From Novosphingobium subterraneum (lineage in GTDB: Bacteria > Pseudomonadota > Alphaproteobacteria > Sphingomonadales > Sphingomonadaceae), in NCBI RefSeq assembly GCF_000807925.1, contig NZ_JRVC01000010.1:1-64000 (forward strand): a stretch of DNA of 64,000 nucleotides, given 5' to 3'. Position numbers and translations under genes: made by a program. Below, piece by piece: positions 1 to 7,158 of the stretch. Under the pieces are notes generated by a model. It ran no database searches. It was given only the letters and a program-made list of their open reading frames with translations, and was not told where the DNA came from. The first letter of the stretch is position 1, and the number at the start of each line of letters is the position of its first letter.

Positions 1-2
1 CG

Positions 3-722
3 GCAGGGGGCAGGGCAGGGGCCATGCCGCCGATAGCAACGCCGGTTGGCGTTATCGACGGCGCGCCCATGCCGGGGCTGAAACCTGCCGAAACGCGCGG
101 CTTTGCCCGTGGTGCGCCCAAGGCCAGCGATCATGGCAGCGCGGTTACCTCGCTGCTGCAGTTTGCCGGGGTGCAGCGCGTGCTGGTGGCCGATGTCTAT
201 GGCAGCGACCCGGCAGGCGGCAATGCCCTCGCGGTGGCCAAGGGGCTGGACTGGCTGGTGGGCAAGGGCGTGAAGGTGGTATCGGTCAGCCTCGTCGGCC
301 CGCCCAATCCGCTGCTGGCGCGGGCGGTGAAGGCGGCGCAGGGCAAGGGCGCGGTGATCGTGGCGGCGGTGGGCAACGATGGCCCGGCGGCGCCGCCTTC
401 CTATCCCGCCTCCTACCCCGGCGTGATCGCGGTGACGGCGGTGGACGGGCGCAACCGGGCGCTGATCGAGGCGGGGCGGGCGCTGCATCTCGACTATGCC
501 GCGCCGGGGGCCGATATCGCGGCGACCAATGCTGCGGGGCGGCGGGTGAAAGTGCGCGGCACATCGTTTGCAACGCCGCTGGTGGCATCGCGCGTGGCGC
601 TGAAATGGGGCGCCAATCTGGGGCCGAAGCTTGATGCCGAGGCGATCGATCTGGGCGCACGGGGCCCGGATGGCACGTATGGCCGCGGGCTGCTGTGCAC
701 GATCTGCAGACCTGCCCGATAA
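3..722 (+). CDS. Subtilisin-like serine protease (S8), 3' part
   Basis: The catalytic triad of a subtilase is visible in order: Asp in a GVIDG motif, His in DHGSAV, and Ser in GTSFATP, with the oxyanion-hole region around AAVGNDG. The reading frame stays open to the left edge, so the N-terminal part (signal peptide and any propeptide) probably lies outside the window and the first ATG at 24 is not a convincing start. The protein ends about 55 residues after the catalytic Ser. Secretion is expected for this family but the signal peptide cannot be seen. The neighbouring downstream gene also encodes an exported protein. Confidence 0.8.
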   Translation, partial: AGGRAGAMPPIATPVGVIDGAPMPGLKPAETRGFARGAPKASDHGSAVTSLLQFAGVQRVLVADVYGSDPAGGNALAVAKGLDWLVGKGVKVVSVSLVGPPNPLLARAVKAAQGKGAVIVAAVGNDGPAAPPSYPASYPGVIAVTAVDGRNRALIEAGRALHLDYAAPGADIAATNAAGRRVKVRGTSFATPLVASRVALKWGANLGPKLDAEAIDLGARGPDGTYGRGLLCTICRPAR

Positions 723-834
723 AAAATCGAAAAAATGCAAAAGGCGTGAATTAAACCGGACAGCCCATCCGTTTTCCTTTGTGAGAGGCCGTTGCGAAGG
801 CGGCCCTGCCCACTTTGAGGAAAGGAAATTCACG

Positions 835-1737
835 ATGCGCAAGATCCTTATCGCTTCGACCGCCATGCTGATCGCGCTGGCTCCGGCTGCACAGGCCCAG
901 ATCCTGGGCGGTGGCGGCATCGGCGGCGGCCTTGGTGGATCGCTGGGCGGCACGCTTGGTGGTTCGATTGGGGGCAGCACCATCGGCCGGACCATGGACA
1001 GCGTCGACAGCACGACGCGCAGCACCGTTCGCAGCACTACACGCGGCTCGGCCGACGCCACGGGACGCGCTTCGGCCAGCAAGTCGGTCGATCGCAAGAG
1101 CGGCAAGGTGGGCGCACAGGGCAGTGCCGACGGTTCGCTGACCGGCAGCCTTGGCCAGACGCTTTCCACCCCGACCGGCATGACCCGCGCAGGCGGCTCT
1201 GGCGCGGCTTCGGGCGGGGCTTCGGGTGGCGCCAATGCGCAGCTGATCGGCACCGATGCGGTGCGGTCTACCGCTGGCGAAGTCGCCGGAACGGCACGCA
1301 GCACGGCGCGCGGGGCGGTTGACGCCACCCGCAGCACTGCCGGTGCGCTGGCGACCAGCGGGCGCAGCGTGGCAGGTTCCGTCGCTGGCTCTGGCGCGGG
1401 GATGGCGAGCGGTTCGGCCAATGGCGCGCTTTCGGGCGGTGCGGGATCGCTGGCCCTGGCCGGCAGCGCAGCGTCTTCGGCGCAAGGTGCCTTCTCGCTC
1501 AGCAAGGGCATGAACGTGCTTGGCCCCGATGGCGAGAAGATCGGCAAGATCCGCGAGGTGATCGCCGACAGCCGCGGGCGGGTGCAATCCCTGCTGGTCA
1601 AGGTCGATGGCGAAAAGGCGATGCTGCCCGCCGCCAACTTCAGCGGCAGCGGCAACGGCAAGGCTGTCGTCTCGGCAATGGGCGAAGGCCAGATCAAGCG
1701 TGTGGCCCAGCAGCAGGAAGCCGCTGCGGAGGATTGA
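835..1737 (+). CDS. Exported Gly/Ser/Ala-rich protein with PRC-barrel-like C-terminus
   Basis: The 300-residue product starts at 835 behind a strong AGGAAAGGA ribosome site. An N-terminal signal peptide (residues 1-22, ending AQAQ) is followed by a long low-complexity stretch of Gly, Ser, Thr and Ala repeats (about 23-225). The last 75 residues resemble a PRC-barrel fold (LGPDGEKIGKI followed by short beta-strand-like segments and a charged tail). An upstream in-frame ATG at 631 overlaps the protease gene and is unlikely to be used. PRC-barrel-like proteins of this kind are known from alphaproteobacterial envelopes, but no specific role can be given. Confidence 0.75.
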   Translation: MRKILIASTAMLIALAPAAQAQILGGGGIGGGLGGSLGGTLGGSIGGSTIGRTMDSVDSTTRSTVRSTTRGSADATGRASASKSVDRKSGKVGAQGSADGSLTGSLGQTLSTPTGMTRAGGSGAASGGASGGANAQLIGTDAVRSTAGEVAGTARSTARGAVDATRSTAGALATSGRSVAGSVAGSGAGMASGSANGALSGGAGSLALAGSAASSAQGAFSLSKGMNVLGPDGEKIGKIREVIADSRGRVQSLLVKVDGEKAMLPAANFSGSGNGKAVVSAMGEGQIKRVAQQQEAAAED

Positions 1738-1761
1738 TGTAAAGGCCGGCAAAACACGCTG

Positions 1762-1794
1762 AAGGCGCGGTCCCGGGGAAGGACCGCGCCTTTT
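1762..1794 (+). terminator. Rho-independent terminator
   Basis: A perfect 12-bp stem (AAGGCGCGGTCC with its complement) encloses a 7-base loop and ends in a short T run. It lies 24 bases after the stop codon of the Gly/Ser-rich exported protein. Confidence 0.85.
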
Positions 1795-1907
1795 CGCGTG
1801 GGTGGGTGAGGAGACGGGCAGGATCGGTGCAAGCTCCGTTTGCCCTGGCAGGGTGGCCATGGCATCGTTGCAATCTGATGGTGGCGAGGGGATGGCGCTT
1901 GTTGGCA

Positions 1908-2828
1908 ATGATTTCAGAGGCTTGGTGCAAGTCAGGCAAGTGCGCCTGGCGGGTTTTCCTGCCGTTGCTGGCGGTGCTTGCTGCGGGCGGGACGTCTCCC
2001 ACGCAGGCCAGCACTTTTACCGAGGAAGAAGTTGTCTGTCCGGTCGGCGGCGAAAAGTTCACGCGGATGGCGCTGATGTCTATCTCGACCTGGGGTGCGC
2101 TGCCGGATGGAATGCCTTTGGGTTCGGGCCGGTTTCCGGTGGAATTGCCGCAGTGCCCATCGAACGGGCTGGTGATGTACCGCGACTTCACGCCCGAGGA
2201 AGTGGCGCGGCTTGCGCCCTTCATCGCGAGCGAGGGTTACAAGGCGCTACGCAGCGCAGGCGAGACGCCGCGCTATCTGGCCTATCGCACCGCGCAGTTT
2301 CTGGGCGACAAGGATCTGCACTGGTGGTTGCTGGAAGCAAGCTGGGAGGCGAAGAACGACGATCCGGCAGGCGAACGGGCGCGGCGTTACAATACGGAAT
2401 TCGTCGAGGCGGCGCGGCTGGTGAAGCCGGATGCGGGGAACCTCGAAGCCATTGCTGCGCGATTCCGGCTTGCGAACGGTTTGCGCGAACTCGGCAGCTT
2501 TGATGAAACCGAGGCGGTTAGGGCGAGCATCGTCATTTCGCCCAAGGCTGGCGGAAAGGGCACGGAGGCTCGGGAAAACCGGACTGCGTGGGCCGGGACG
2601 ATTGCCGATCTGGCAGGACCGATCGCGCGAAAGGAGACGAGCCGCATCCCCATCGACATGCTGGGTGTGCGCGAGGCGGCGGGGTTCTGCCTGCGCAAGG
2701 AAATCGCCGCGAAGTTCGAGGAACCGCCGCCGCCACCTCTGACGGCGTTCGAGCAGGAGTATTGCGCGGGGCCGAAGCTCAGCGAGACGATCAAGGAGCA
2801 GCGCAAGTGGCTGCGTGAGGAGGATTAG
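1908..2828 (+). CDS. Hypothetical exported protein with CPxGGE motif
   Basis: No family is recognised with confidence. From the ATG at 1908 the 306-residue product has an N-terminal hydrophobic stretch (FLPLLAVLAAGGT) consistent with a signal peptide, then VVCPVGGEKF, which resembles half of a CxxC zinc-ribbon start but has a single Cys. The rest is charged and probably helical. The start is uncertain: in-frame ATG at 1878 and GTG at 1806 are also open, but 1806 sits next to the preceding terminator. The protein ends in Glu-Asp residues, and a palindromic repeat block follows. Confidence 0.55.
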   Translation: MISEAWCKSGKCAWRVFLPLLAVLAAGGTSPTQASTFTEEEVVCPVGGEKFTRMALMSISTWGALPDGMPLGSGRFPVELPQCPSNGLVMYRDFTPEEVARLAPFIASEGYKALRSAGETPRYLAYRTAQFLGDKDLHWWLLEASWEAKNDDPAGERARRYNTEFVEAARLVKPDAGNLEAIAARFRLANGLRELGSFDETEAVRASIVISPKAGGKGTEARENRTAWAGTIADLAGPIARKETSRIPIDMLGVREAAGFCLRKEIAAKFEEPPPPPLTAFEQEYCAGPKLSETIKEQRKWLREED

Positions 2829-2853
2829 CGGGGAGGGCGCGGTTGCGGATTTG

Positions 2854-3049
2854 CCCCTCCGTCAGCGCTTCGCGCTGCCACTCCCCATTTGCACTTCGTG
2901 AAAATGGGGAGGATCGCTTGTGTTCTGGCCCATTTGCACTTTGTGAAAATGGGGAGGATTGGTGGGTACGCGCCTGGGCTTTGATCCTCCCTGTTTTTGC
3001 GTGAGCGCAAACGGGGAGGTGGCAGCCGTGTTGGCGGCTGACGGAGGGG
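2854..3049. repeat. Composite palindromic intergenic repeat block
   Basis: The block is bounded by a perfect 13-base inverted pair, CCCCTCCGTCAGC at 2854-2866 and its complement at 3037-3049. Inside are three hairpin-type units: CTCCCCATTT with AAATGGGGAG (2881-2911, loop GCACTTCGTGA), a copy that has lost its left arm (2929-2957), and a diverged unit CCTCCCtGTTT with AAACGGGGAGG (2986-3019). A copy of the same family occurs at 6976-7041. The block sits between the ends of two genes that converge on it. Confidence 0.8.
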
Positions 3050-3052
3050 TTC

Positions 3053-4672
3053 TTACCGCGCATCCTCCAAAATCAGTTCCGCCGCGCGTTCCGCTACCGC
3101 CATGGCGGGGCCGTTGGTGTTGCCCGAAATCGGGGTGGGCATGATCGAGCAGTCGACCACGCGCAGGGAGCCAATGCCGTGGACGCGGGCGCGGGCGTCG
3201 GTGACGGAGGTGGCTTCGTCGGTGCCCATGGCGCAGGTGCCGGTGCCGTGGAGGCCGACTTCGACCATCTTGGCAAGCTCGGCCAGGATCGCGGCCTCGT
3301 CCTGCACGTCGGGGCCGGGCATGCGTTCGGTGCCGATGAAGGCTTTCAGCGGTTCGGACCCGGCGATTGCGCGGAACAGGCGGAAGAGTTCGAGGCTCTT
3401 GGCCCGGTCCGAGGGATCGGACCAGATCGCGGCGTCGGCGATCGGGGCATCGCGGAAGTTAGGCGAAGTGAGGCGGATCGAGCCGCGGCTCTTGGGCCGC
3501 AGGTGATAGCCCGAGAAGGTGAGGCCGGGATTGGGCGTGAGCGGGCTGCCGGGGCGGGCGGCCATCTCGTTCACCGTGCGCATGGCGAAGGGCGCGGCGC
3601 CGACCTGCAGATCGGGCCAGTCCTCGGGCGTGCCTTCGCTGGCGACCAGGCCGGTAATCGGCATGCCGACGCGGGCGAGGTGGCCGGTGCCGGTGAGGAA
3701 ATACTGCAGCGCATTGCGATAGAGCCGCCAACCGAAGAACTCGCGGTTGGTGCCGGGGTGGTTCGTCAGGTCGAACGAGACGCCGAACTTGGTGTGATCG
3801 GACAGGTTCTGGCCGACGCGAGCGAGGTCCTTGATCACCGGGATGCCCAAGGCCTGCAGCGTGGCGCCAGGGCCGACGCCCGACAGCTGGAGCAGCTGCG
3901 GCGAGCCATAGACGCCGGCGGAGAGGATGACTTCGCGCGTCGCGGTGTGGGTGCGCTCTTCCCCGTTGGCTTCGGTGACGACGCCAGTGGCGCGGCCGCC
4001 TTCGATGGTGACGCGCTTTACCGCAGTGTGCTGGGCAATGGTAAGGTTGTGGCGGCCGAGGATCGGCATGACGAAGGCCTTGTACGAGCTTTCGCGCACC
4101 CCCTTGCGATCGACGGTGTACTGGCTGCGGCCGACGCCCTGCTTGCCGGGCGTGGTGATATCGTCGAGCCAGGGCATGCCCTGCGTGCCGAAGCCGGCGA
4201 CCAGCGCATCGAGCACCGGCGACTGGTAGGTCGAGGCAGTGACCTGCAGTTCACCACCCTGGCCTCGGCCGGGATGCGCGCCGGGATCGCGATAGTCCTC
4301 GAACTTCCTGTAGCAGCGGGCGATCTCGTCCCAGCCCCAGCCCGACAGGCCGTGGTCGGTCCAGCTGTCGAAGTCCTTGGGCATGCCGGTGAGATACCAG
4401 GTGCCGTTGATGGCCGAGGAGCCACCCATGCCGCGCCCGTAAGTGTGGATGCCGCCGCGCATGCCGGGGCGCGGTTCGGTCTGGTAGACGCGGAAGTAAT
4501 CGGGGTTGCCCATCATCTTGATGAAGCCGCCGGCCATCTTGATGAAGGGGTGCTGGTTGTCGCCACCGTCCTCGATCAGCAGGACGCGGGTTTGCGGATT
4601 GGCGCTGAGGCGGTTGGCCAGAACGCAGCCTGCCGAGCCCGCACCCACGATGATGTAATCGAATTCCGCCAT
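3053..4672 (-). CDS. GMC-family FAD-dependent oxidoreductase (choline dehydrogenase type)
   Basis: The 539-residue protein begins with the FAD-binding GAGSAGC motif (residues 10-16), carries the GMC signature around GRGMGGSSAINGT, and ends with the catalytic-site segment HGTGTCAMG and SGNTNGP, giving His/Asn as the active-site pair. GMC enzymes of this type oxidise alcohols to aldehydes or ketones. It is transcribed divergently from the deglycosidase-like operon at 4794 and shares a short, palindrome-rich promoter region with it, so it may oxidise an alcohol from the same substrate. It could instead be an unrelated alcohol dehydrogenase; no substrate can be assigned. Confidence 0.85.
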   Translation of the reverse strand: MAEFDYIIVGAGSAGCVLANRLSANPQTRVLLIEDGGDNQHPFIKMAGGFIKMMGNPDYFRVYQTEPRPGMRGGIHTYGRGMGGSSAINGTWYLTGMPKDFDSWTDHGLSGWGWDEIARCYRKFEDYRDPGAHPGRGQGGELQVTASTYQSPVLDALVAGFGTQGMPWLDDITTPGKQGVGRSQYTVDRKGVRESSYKAFVMPILGRHNLTIAQHTAVKRVTIEGGRATGVVTEANGEERTHTATREVILSAGVYGSPQLLQLSGVGPGATLQALGIPVIKDLARVGQNLSDHTKFGVSFDLTNHPGTNREFFGWRLYRNALQYFLTGTGHLARVGMPITGLVASEGTPEDWPDLQVGAAPFAMRTVNEMAARPGSPLTPNPGLTFSGYHLRPKSRGSIRLTSPNFRDAPIADAAIWSDPSDRAKSLELFRLFRAIAGSEPLKAFIGTERMPGPDVQDEAAILAELAKMVEVGLHGTGTCAMGTDEATSVTDARARVHGIGSLRVVDCSIMPTPISGNTNGPAMAVAERAAELILEDAR

Positions 4673-4703
4673 GACCCTCTGGCACCTGTCCCTGAATTAG
4701 AAT

Positions 4704-4717
4704 AGAACTGAAGTTCT
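4704..4717. promoter_or_regulatory. Palindrome AGAACT-GA-AGTTCT, candidate operator
   Basis: A perfect 6-bp inverted repeat with a 2-base spacer lies in the 121-base divergent promoter region between the GMC gene and the deglycosidase-like operon. An ATTAGAA half-site directly precedes it at 4696-4702. Confidence 0.45.
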
Positions 4718-4757
4718 CTTTTTATCTGCACAGGCCTTGACCCGCTGTCAAGCGATG

Positions 4758-4777
4758 ATTAGAAGAAGCATTCTAAT
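4758..4777. promoter_or_regulatory. Inverted repeat ATTAGAA-N6-TTCTAAT, candidate operator
   Basis: A perfect 7-bp inverted repeat with a 6-base spacer ends 16 bases before the GTG start at 4794. The same ATTAGAA half-site recurs at 4696-4702, so the short divergent promoter carries three copies. No regulator gene lies next to it. Confidence 0.5.
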
Positions 4778-4793
4778 TATCGGGAGAGCAAAC

Positions 4794-5180
4794 GTGCTGC
4801 CAGTCGAACGGGTGATCGGAGAAGAAGGACTTGCCGCTACGGCAGGCGGGTTGAAGCTGGCGATGCGCCTGCCATGGTATCGCTCGCTGCCGTTTTCGGT
4901 GGTGGAAGTGGGGCCGCTGTCGGTGGGTGGCGAGGCTGTCGACTTGTCCGACGCGCTGATCGAATACAACGGCCAGCAATGGCCGCTTTCGGAGAATGGC
5001 GAGAAGGTGGACACCTTCTGGTTCATCCGCGATTCGGCGTTTCTGGTGCTGCCTTCGCTCAGCGCCGAGGTGGGTGAAACCCGCGAGGTTTCGCTGAACC
5101 TGTTCATCAGCCCGCCCTACATTCCGGGGATGAAGCGGACCAATCCGCAGACCTCCACGCTCACCGTCGAAGCTGCCTGA
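4794..5180 (+). CDS. C-glycoside deglycosidase beta-subunit-like protein (DUF6379 type)
   Basis: The 128-residue product resembles the small beta-sandwich subunit of bacterial C-glycoside deglycosidases (CarC/DgpC type). It is rich in beta-strand patterns (SVVEVGPLSVGG, ALIEYNGQQWPL, FLVLPS) and ends with NLFISPPYIPG. The assigned start is GTG at 4794, with GGGAG seven bases upstream; the ATG at 4737 would place the start inside the operator region. The alpha-subunit-like TIM barrel follows 16 bases later, as in known alpha/beta systems. In those systems the complex removes a sugar after its C3 has been oxidised. Family assignment is from memory of sequence patterns and gene order, so moderate confidence. 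Confidence 0.7.
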   Translation: MLPVERVIGEEGLAATAGGLKLAMRLPWYRSLPFSVVEVGPLSVGGEAVDLSDALIEYNGQQWPLSENGEKVDTFWFIRDSAFLVLPSLSAEVGETREVSLNLFISPPYIPGMKRTNPQTSTLTVEAA

Positions 5181-5196
5181 GAGAGGACCGGCAATC

Positions 5197-6195
5197 ATGG
5201 CTACTACCGCAACTGGTCCGCAGACCGGCGTTACGCTCTATTCCTTCACCAACGAGTATCTGACCCGCCAGTTCGAGCTCGATACGCTGCTGGCCGAAGT
5301 GGCCAAGCGCAACCTGGGTCCGAACATCGAGATCATCGGCTTCCAGAACTTCCGTGAATTCCCCGACGTTTCGGACAAGTTCGCCGAAGAGTTCAAGCAG
5401 ATGATCGCCGAGACGGGCCTGAACCCGGTTTCCTGCGCGATCAATTCCGACCGCTTCCTCAAGCCGGGCGCGCAGCCGATCGAGGACGCCGCGCTGGTGG
5501 AATACCACAAGCGCCAGCTGCGTTCGGCAAAGAAGATGGGCTTCAGCCTGGTGCGCTACCAGTTCGCGCTGCCGGTGCACCTGCTGCCGGAAATCGCACC
5601 CTATGCCGAGGAGCTGGACATCCGCATGGGCGTGGAAGTCCACGCGCCGATGTGGGCGGGGCACCCCGCGGTGCAGGCCTATGGCGAGATGTACGACAAG
5701 CTGAACACGCCGTACCTGGGCTGGATTCCCGACTTCGGCGGTACGGCAAGCCGCATCCCGGAATCGATGCTCGATGCTGCGCGCGCCAAGGGGGCCAAGG
5801 AAGACCTGCTCGACAAGCTCAAGGAAGTCTGGCTCGAAGACGGCATGAGCCACGAGAAGGCCGGGCGCCTGCGCGAGTGGGCTCTGCCCAAGGGCCATGG
5901 CCCGCTGGAAGTTCAGGCGGCGTGCCTGGCGTTCTTCATCCTTTCGAACCACGATCCCAAGAGCTGGGCGGCGCTGGTCGATCGCACCATCCACATCCAC
6001 GGCAAGTTCTATGGCGTGAGCGAGGATCTGGTCGAGGAAGCGATCGATTACGACACGATCCTGCCGCTGTTCAAGGATGGCGGGTTCACCGGCACGATGG
6101 TCTCCGAATGGGAAGGCCATGCCTATGACATGCGCGATGCCTTCGAACAGGTCCGCCGCCACCAGGCGATGGCCCGCCGCATCTGGGGGAACTGA
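5197..6195 (+). CDS. C-glycoside deglycosidase alpha-subunit-like TIM barrel
   Basis: This 332-residue xylose-isomerase-like TIM barrel has the expected metal-site segments: VEVHAP (Glu147), PDFGG (Asp179), HIHGKFY (His266/His268) and SEWEGH (Glu304). Length, motifs and the adjacent DUF6379-like gene match the alpha subunit of CarBC/DgpBC complexes, which cleave the C-C or C-O glycosidic bond of 3-oxo-glycosides by a metal-assisted elimination. The isomerase-like gene follows after 3 bases, so the three genes form an operon. A plain sugar isomerase is the alternative reading. Confidence 0.72.
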   Translation: MATTATGPQTGVTLYSFTNEYLTRQFELDTLLAEVAKRNLGPNIEIIGFQNFREFPDVSDKFAEEFKQMIAETGLNPVSCAINSDRFLKPGAQPIEDAALVEYHKRQLRSAKKMGFSLVRYQFALPVHLLPEIAPYAEELDIRMGVEVHAPMWAGHPAVQAYGEMYDKLNTPYLGWIPDFGGTASRIPESMLDAARAKGAKEDLLDKLKEVWLEDGMSHEKAGRLREWALPKGHGPLEVQAACLAFFILSNHDPKSWAALVDRTIHIHGKFYGVSEDLVEEAIDYDTILPLFKDGGFTGTMVSEWEGHAYDMRDAFEQVRRHQAMARRIWGN

Positions 6196-6198
6196 GCC

Positions 6199-6969
6199 AT
6201 GGCTTTCGAACTCTCGGTAAACCTCGAATACGGCTTCACCGAAGCGGGCGACAAGATCGAGGACCGCATTGCCGCGGCTGCAGCGGCAGGCTTCCGCAAG
6301 GTGGAGCTGTTCCTGCTGAAGGGGCGCGATCTTGATGCGATCAAGGCGGCGCTCGATGCCAACGGCGTCGAACTGATCAGCACGGTGGCGGACTATGTGA
6401 CGCAGCTGGTCGATCCCGCCACGCACGAGGGCTTCTGCGAGGTGTTCCGCGAGGCGGCCTCGGCGGCCAAGTTCCTCGGCTGCTCGAACGTGGTGGTCAC
6501 TTCCGGGCGCGGCGTGCCATGGTTGAAGCGTCCGGTGCAGCTTTCGATCTTTGCCGATGCCCTGCGCAAGATCCTGCCGATCGCCGAGGAGCTGGACGTG
6601 ACGATCCTGCTCGAATCCGCCAACACCCGGCATGACCATCCCGGCGTGCTGTGCTCCACCACGCACGACAGCGTGGTGGTGGCCGACATGCTGGACAGCC
6701 CTCGCGTCAAGGTGCTCTACGACCTCTACCATTCGGTGGTGGAAGGCGAGGACCCGGACGAGGCGCTGGCCGCGGCGATGCACCACGTGGTGCACGTGCA
6801 GATCGCCGACGCGCCGGGCCGGGGCGAACCGGGATCGGGCAAGATCGATTGGCCGGGGGCGCTCGCCCGCTTCGAGCGTCTGGGCTACAAGGGCACGATC
6901 GGCCTGGAACTGCAGCCGACCAAGCCTTCGGTCGAGGCGTTCGGCTATATCCGCGGGCTGTGCGCCTGA
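6199..6969 (+). CDS. Hydroxypyruvate isomerase-like TIM barrel
   Basis: The 256-residue protein has the hydroxypyruvate isomerase signature HVQIADAPGRGEPGSGKIDW, with probable metal ligands Glu139, Asp175 and Glu237 in a TIM barrel. Members of this family interconvert aldo and keto forms of small hydroxy-carbonyl compounds or sugar acids. As third gene of the deglycosidase-like operon it probably acts on the oxidised sugar released by the first two products; that role is inference from position. A weak hairpin-bearing repeat follows the stop codon. Confidence 0.75.
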   Translation: MAFELSVNLEYGFTEAGDKIEDRIAAAAAAGFRKVELFLLKGRDLDAIKAALDANGVELISTVADYVTQLVDPATHEGFCEVFREAASAAKFLGCSNVVVTSGRGVPWLKRPVQLSIFADALRKILPIAEELDVTILLESANTRHDHPGVLCSTTHDSVVVADMLDSPRVKVLYDLYHSVVEGEDPDEALAAAMHHVVHVQIADAPGRGEPGSGKIDWPGALARFERLGYKGTIGLELQPTKPSVEAFGYIRGLCA

Positions 6970-6975
6970 GTTACC

Positions 6976-7041
6976 CTTCCGTCAGCCGCTGATGCGACTG
7001 TCGTCTCCCCATTTGCACTGCGTGAAAATGGGGAGGGTGCG
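6976..7041. repeat. Palindromic intergenic repeat, second copy
   Basis: This copy shares the TTCCGTCAGC edge and the perfect CTCCCCATTT / AAATGGGGAG stem (7005-7014 and 7026-7035) with the block at 2854-3049. It follows directly after the deglycosidase-like operon and could also serve as a transcript end. Confidence 0.75.
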
Positions 7042-7158
7042 GCAGTGCTCGGCGGCGGACTAAGCAATTCTACGGGGTCCCCGATAATACCGCCTCTTCA
7101 AGGTTTTCGCCTAAGTTCTGCATCTTAACCAAGATTCAAGGACTTAGGGCGAAACACG

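Noticed and set aside
5197..6195. Call as an ordinary xylose isomerase
   Set aside because: The length and metal-site segments fit the deglycosidase alpha subunit better, and a beta-subunit-like gene lies directly upstream.
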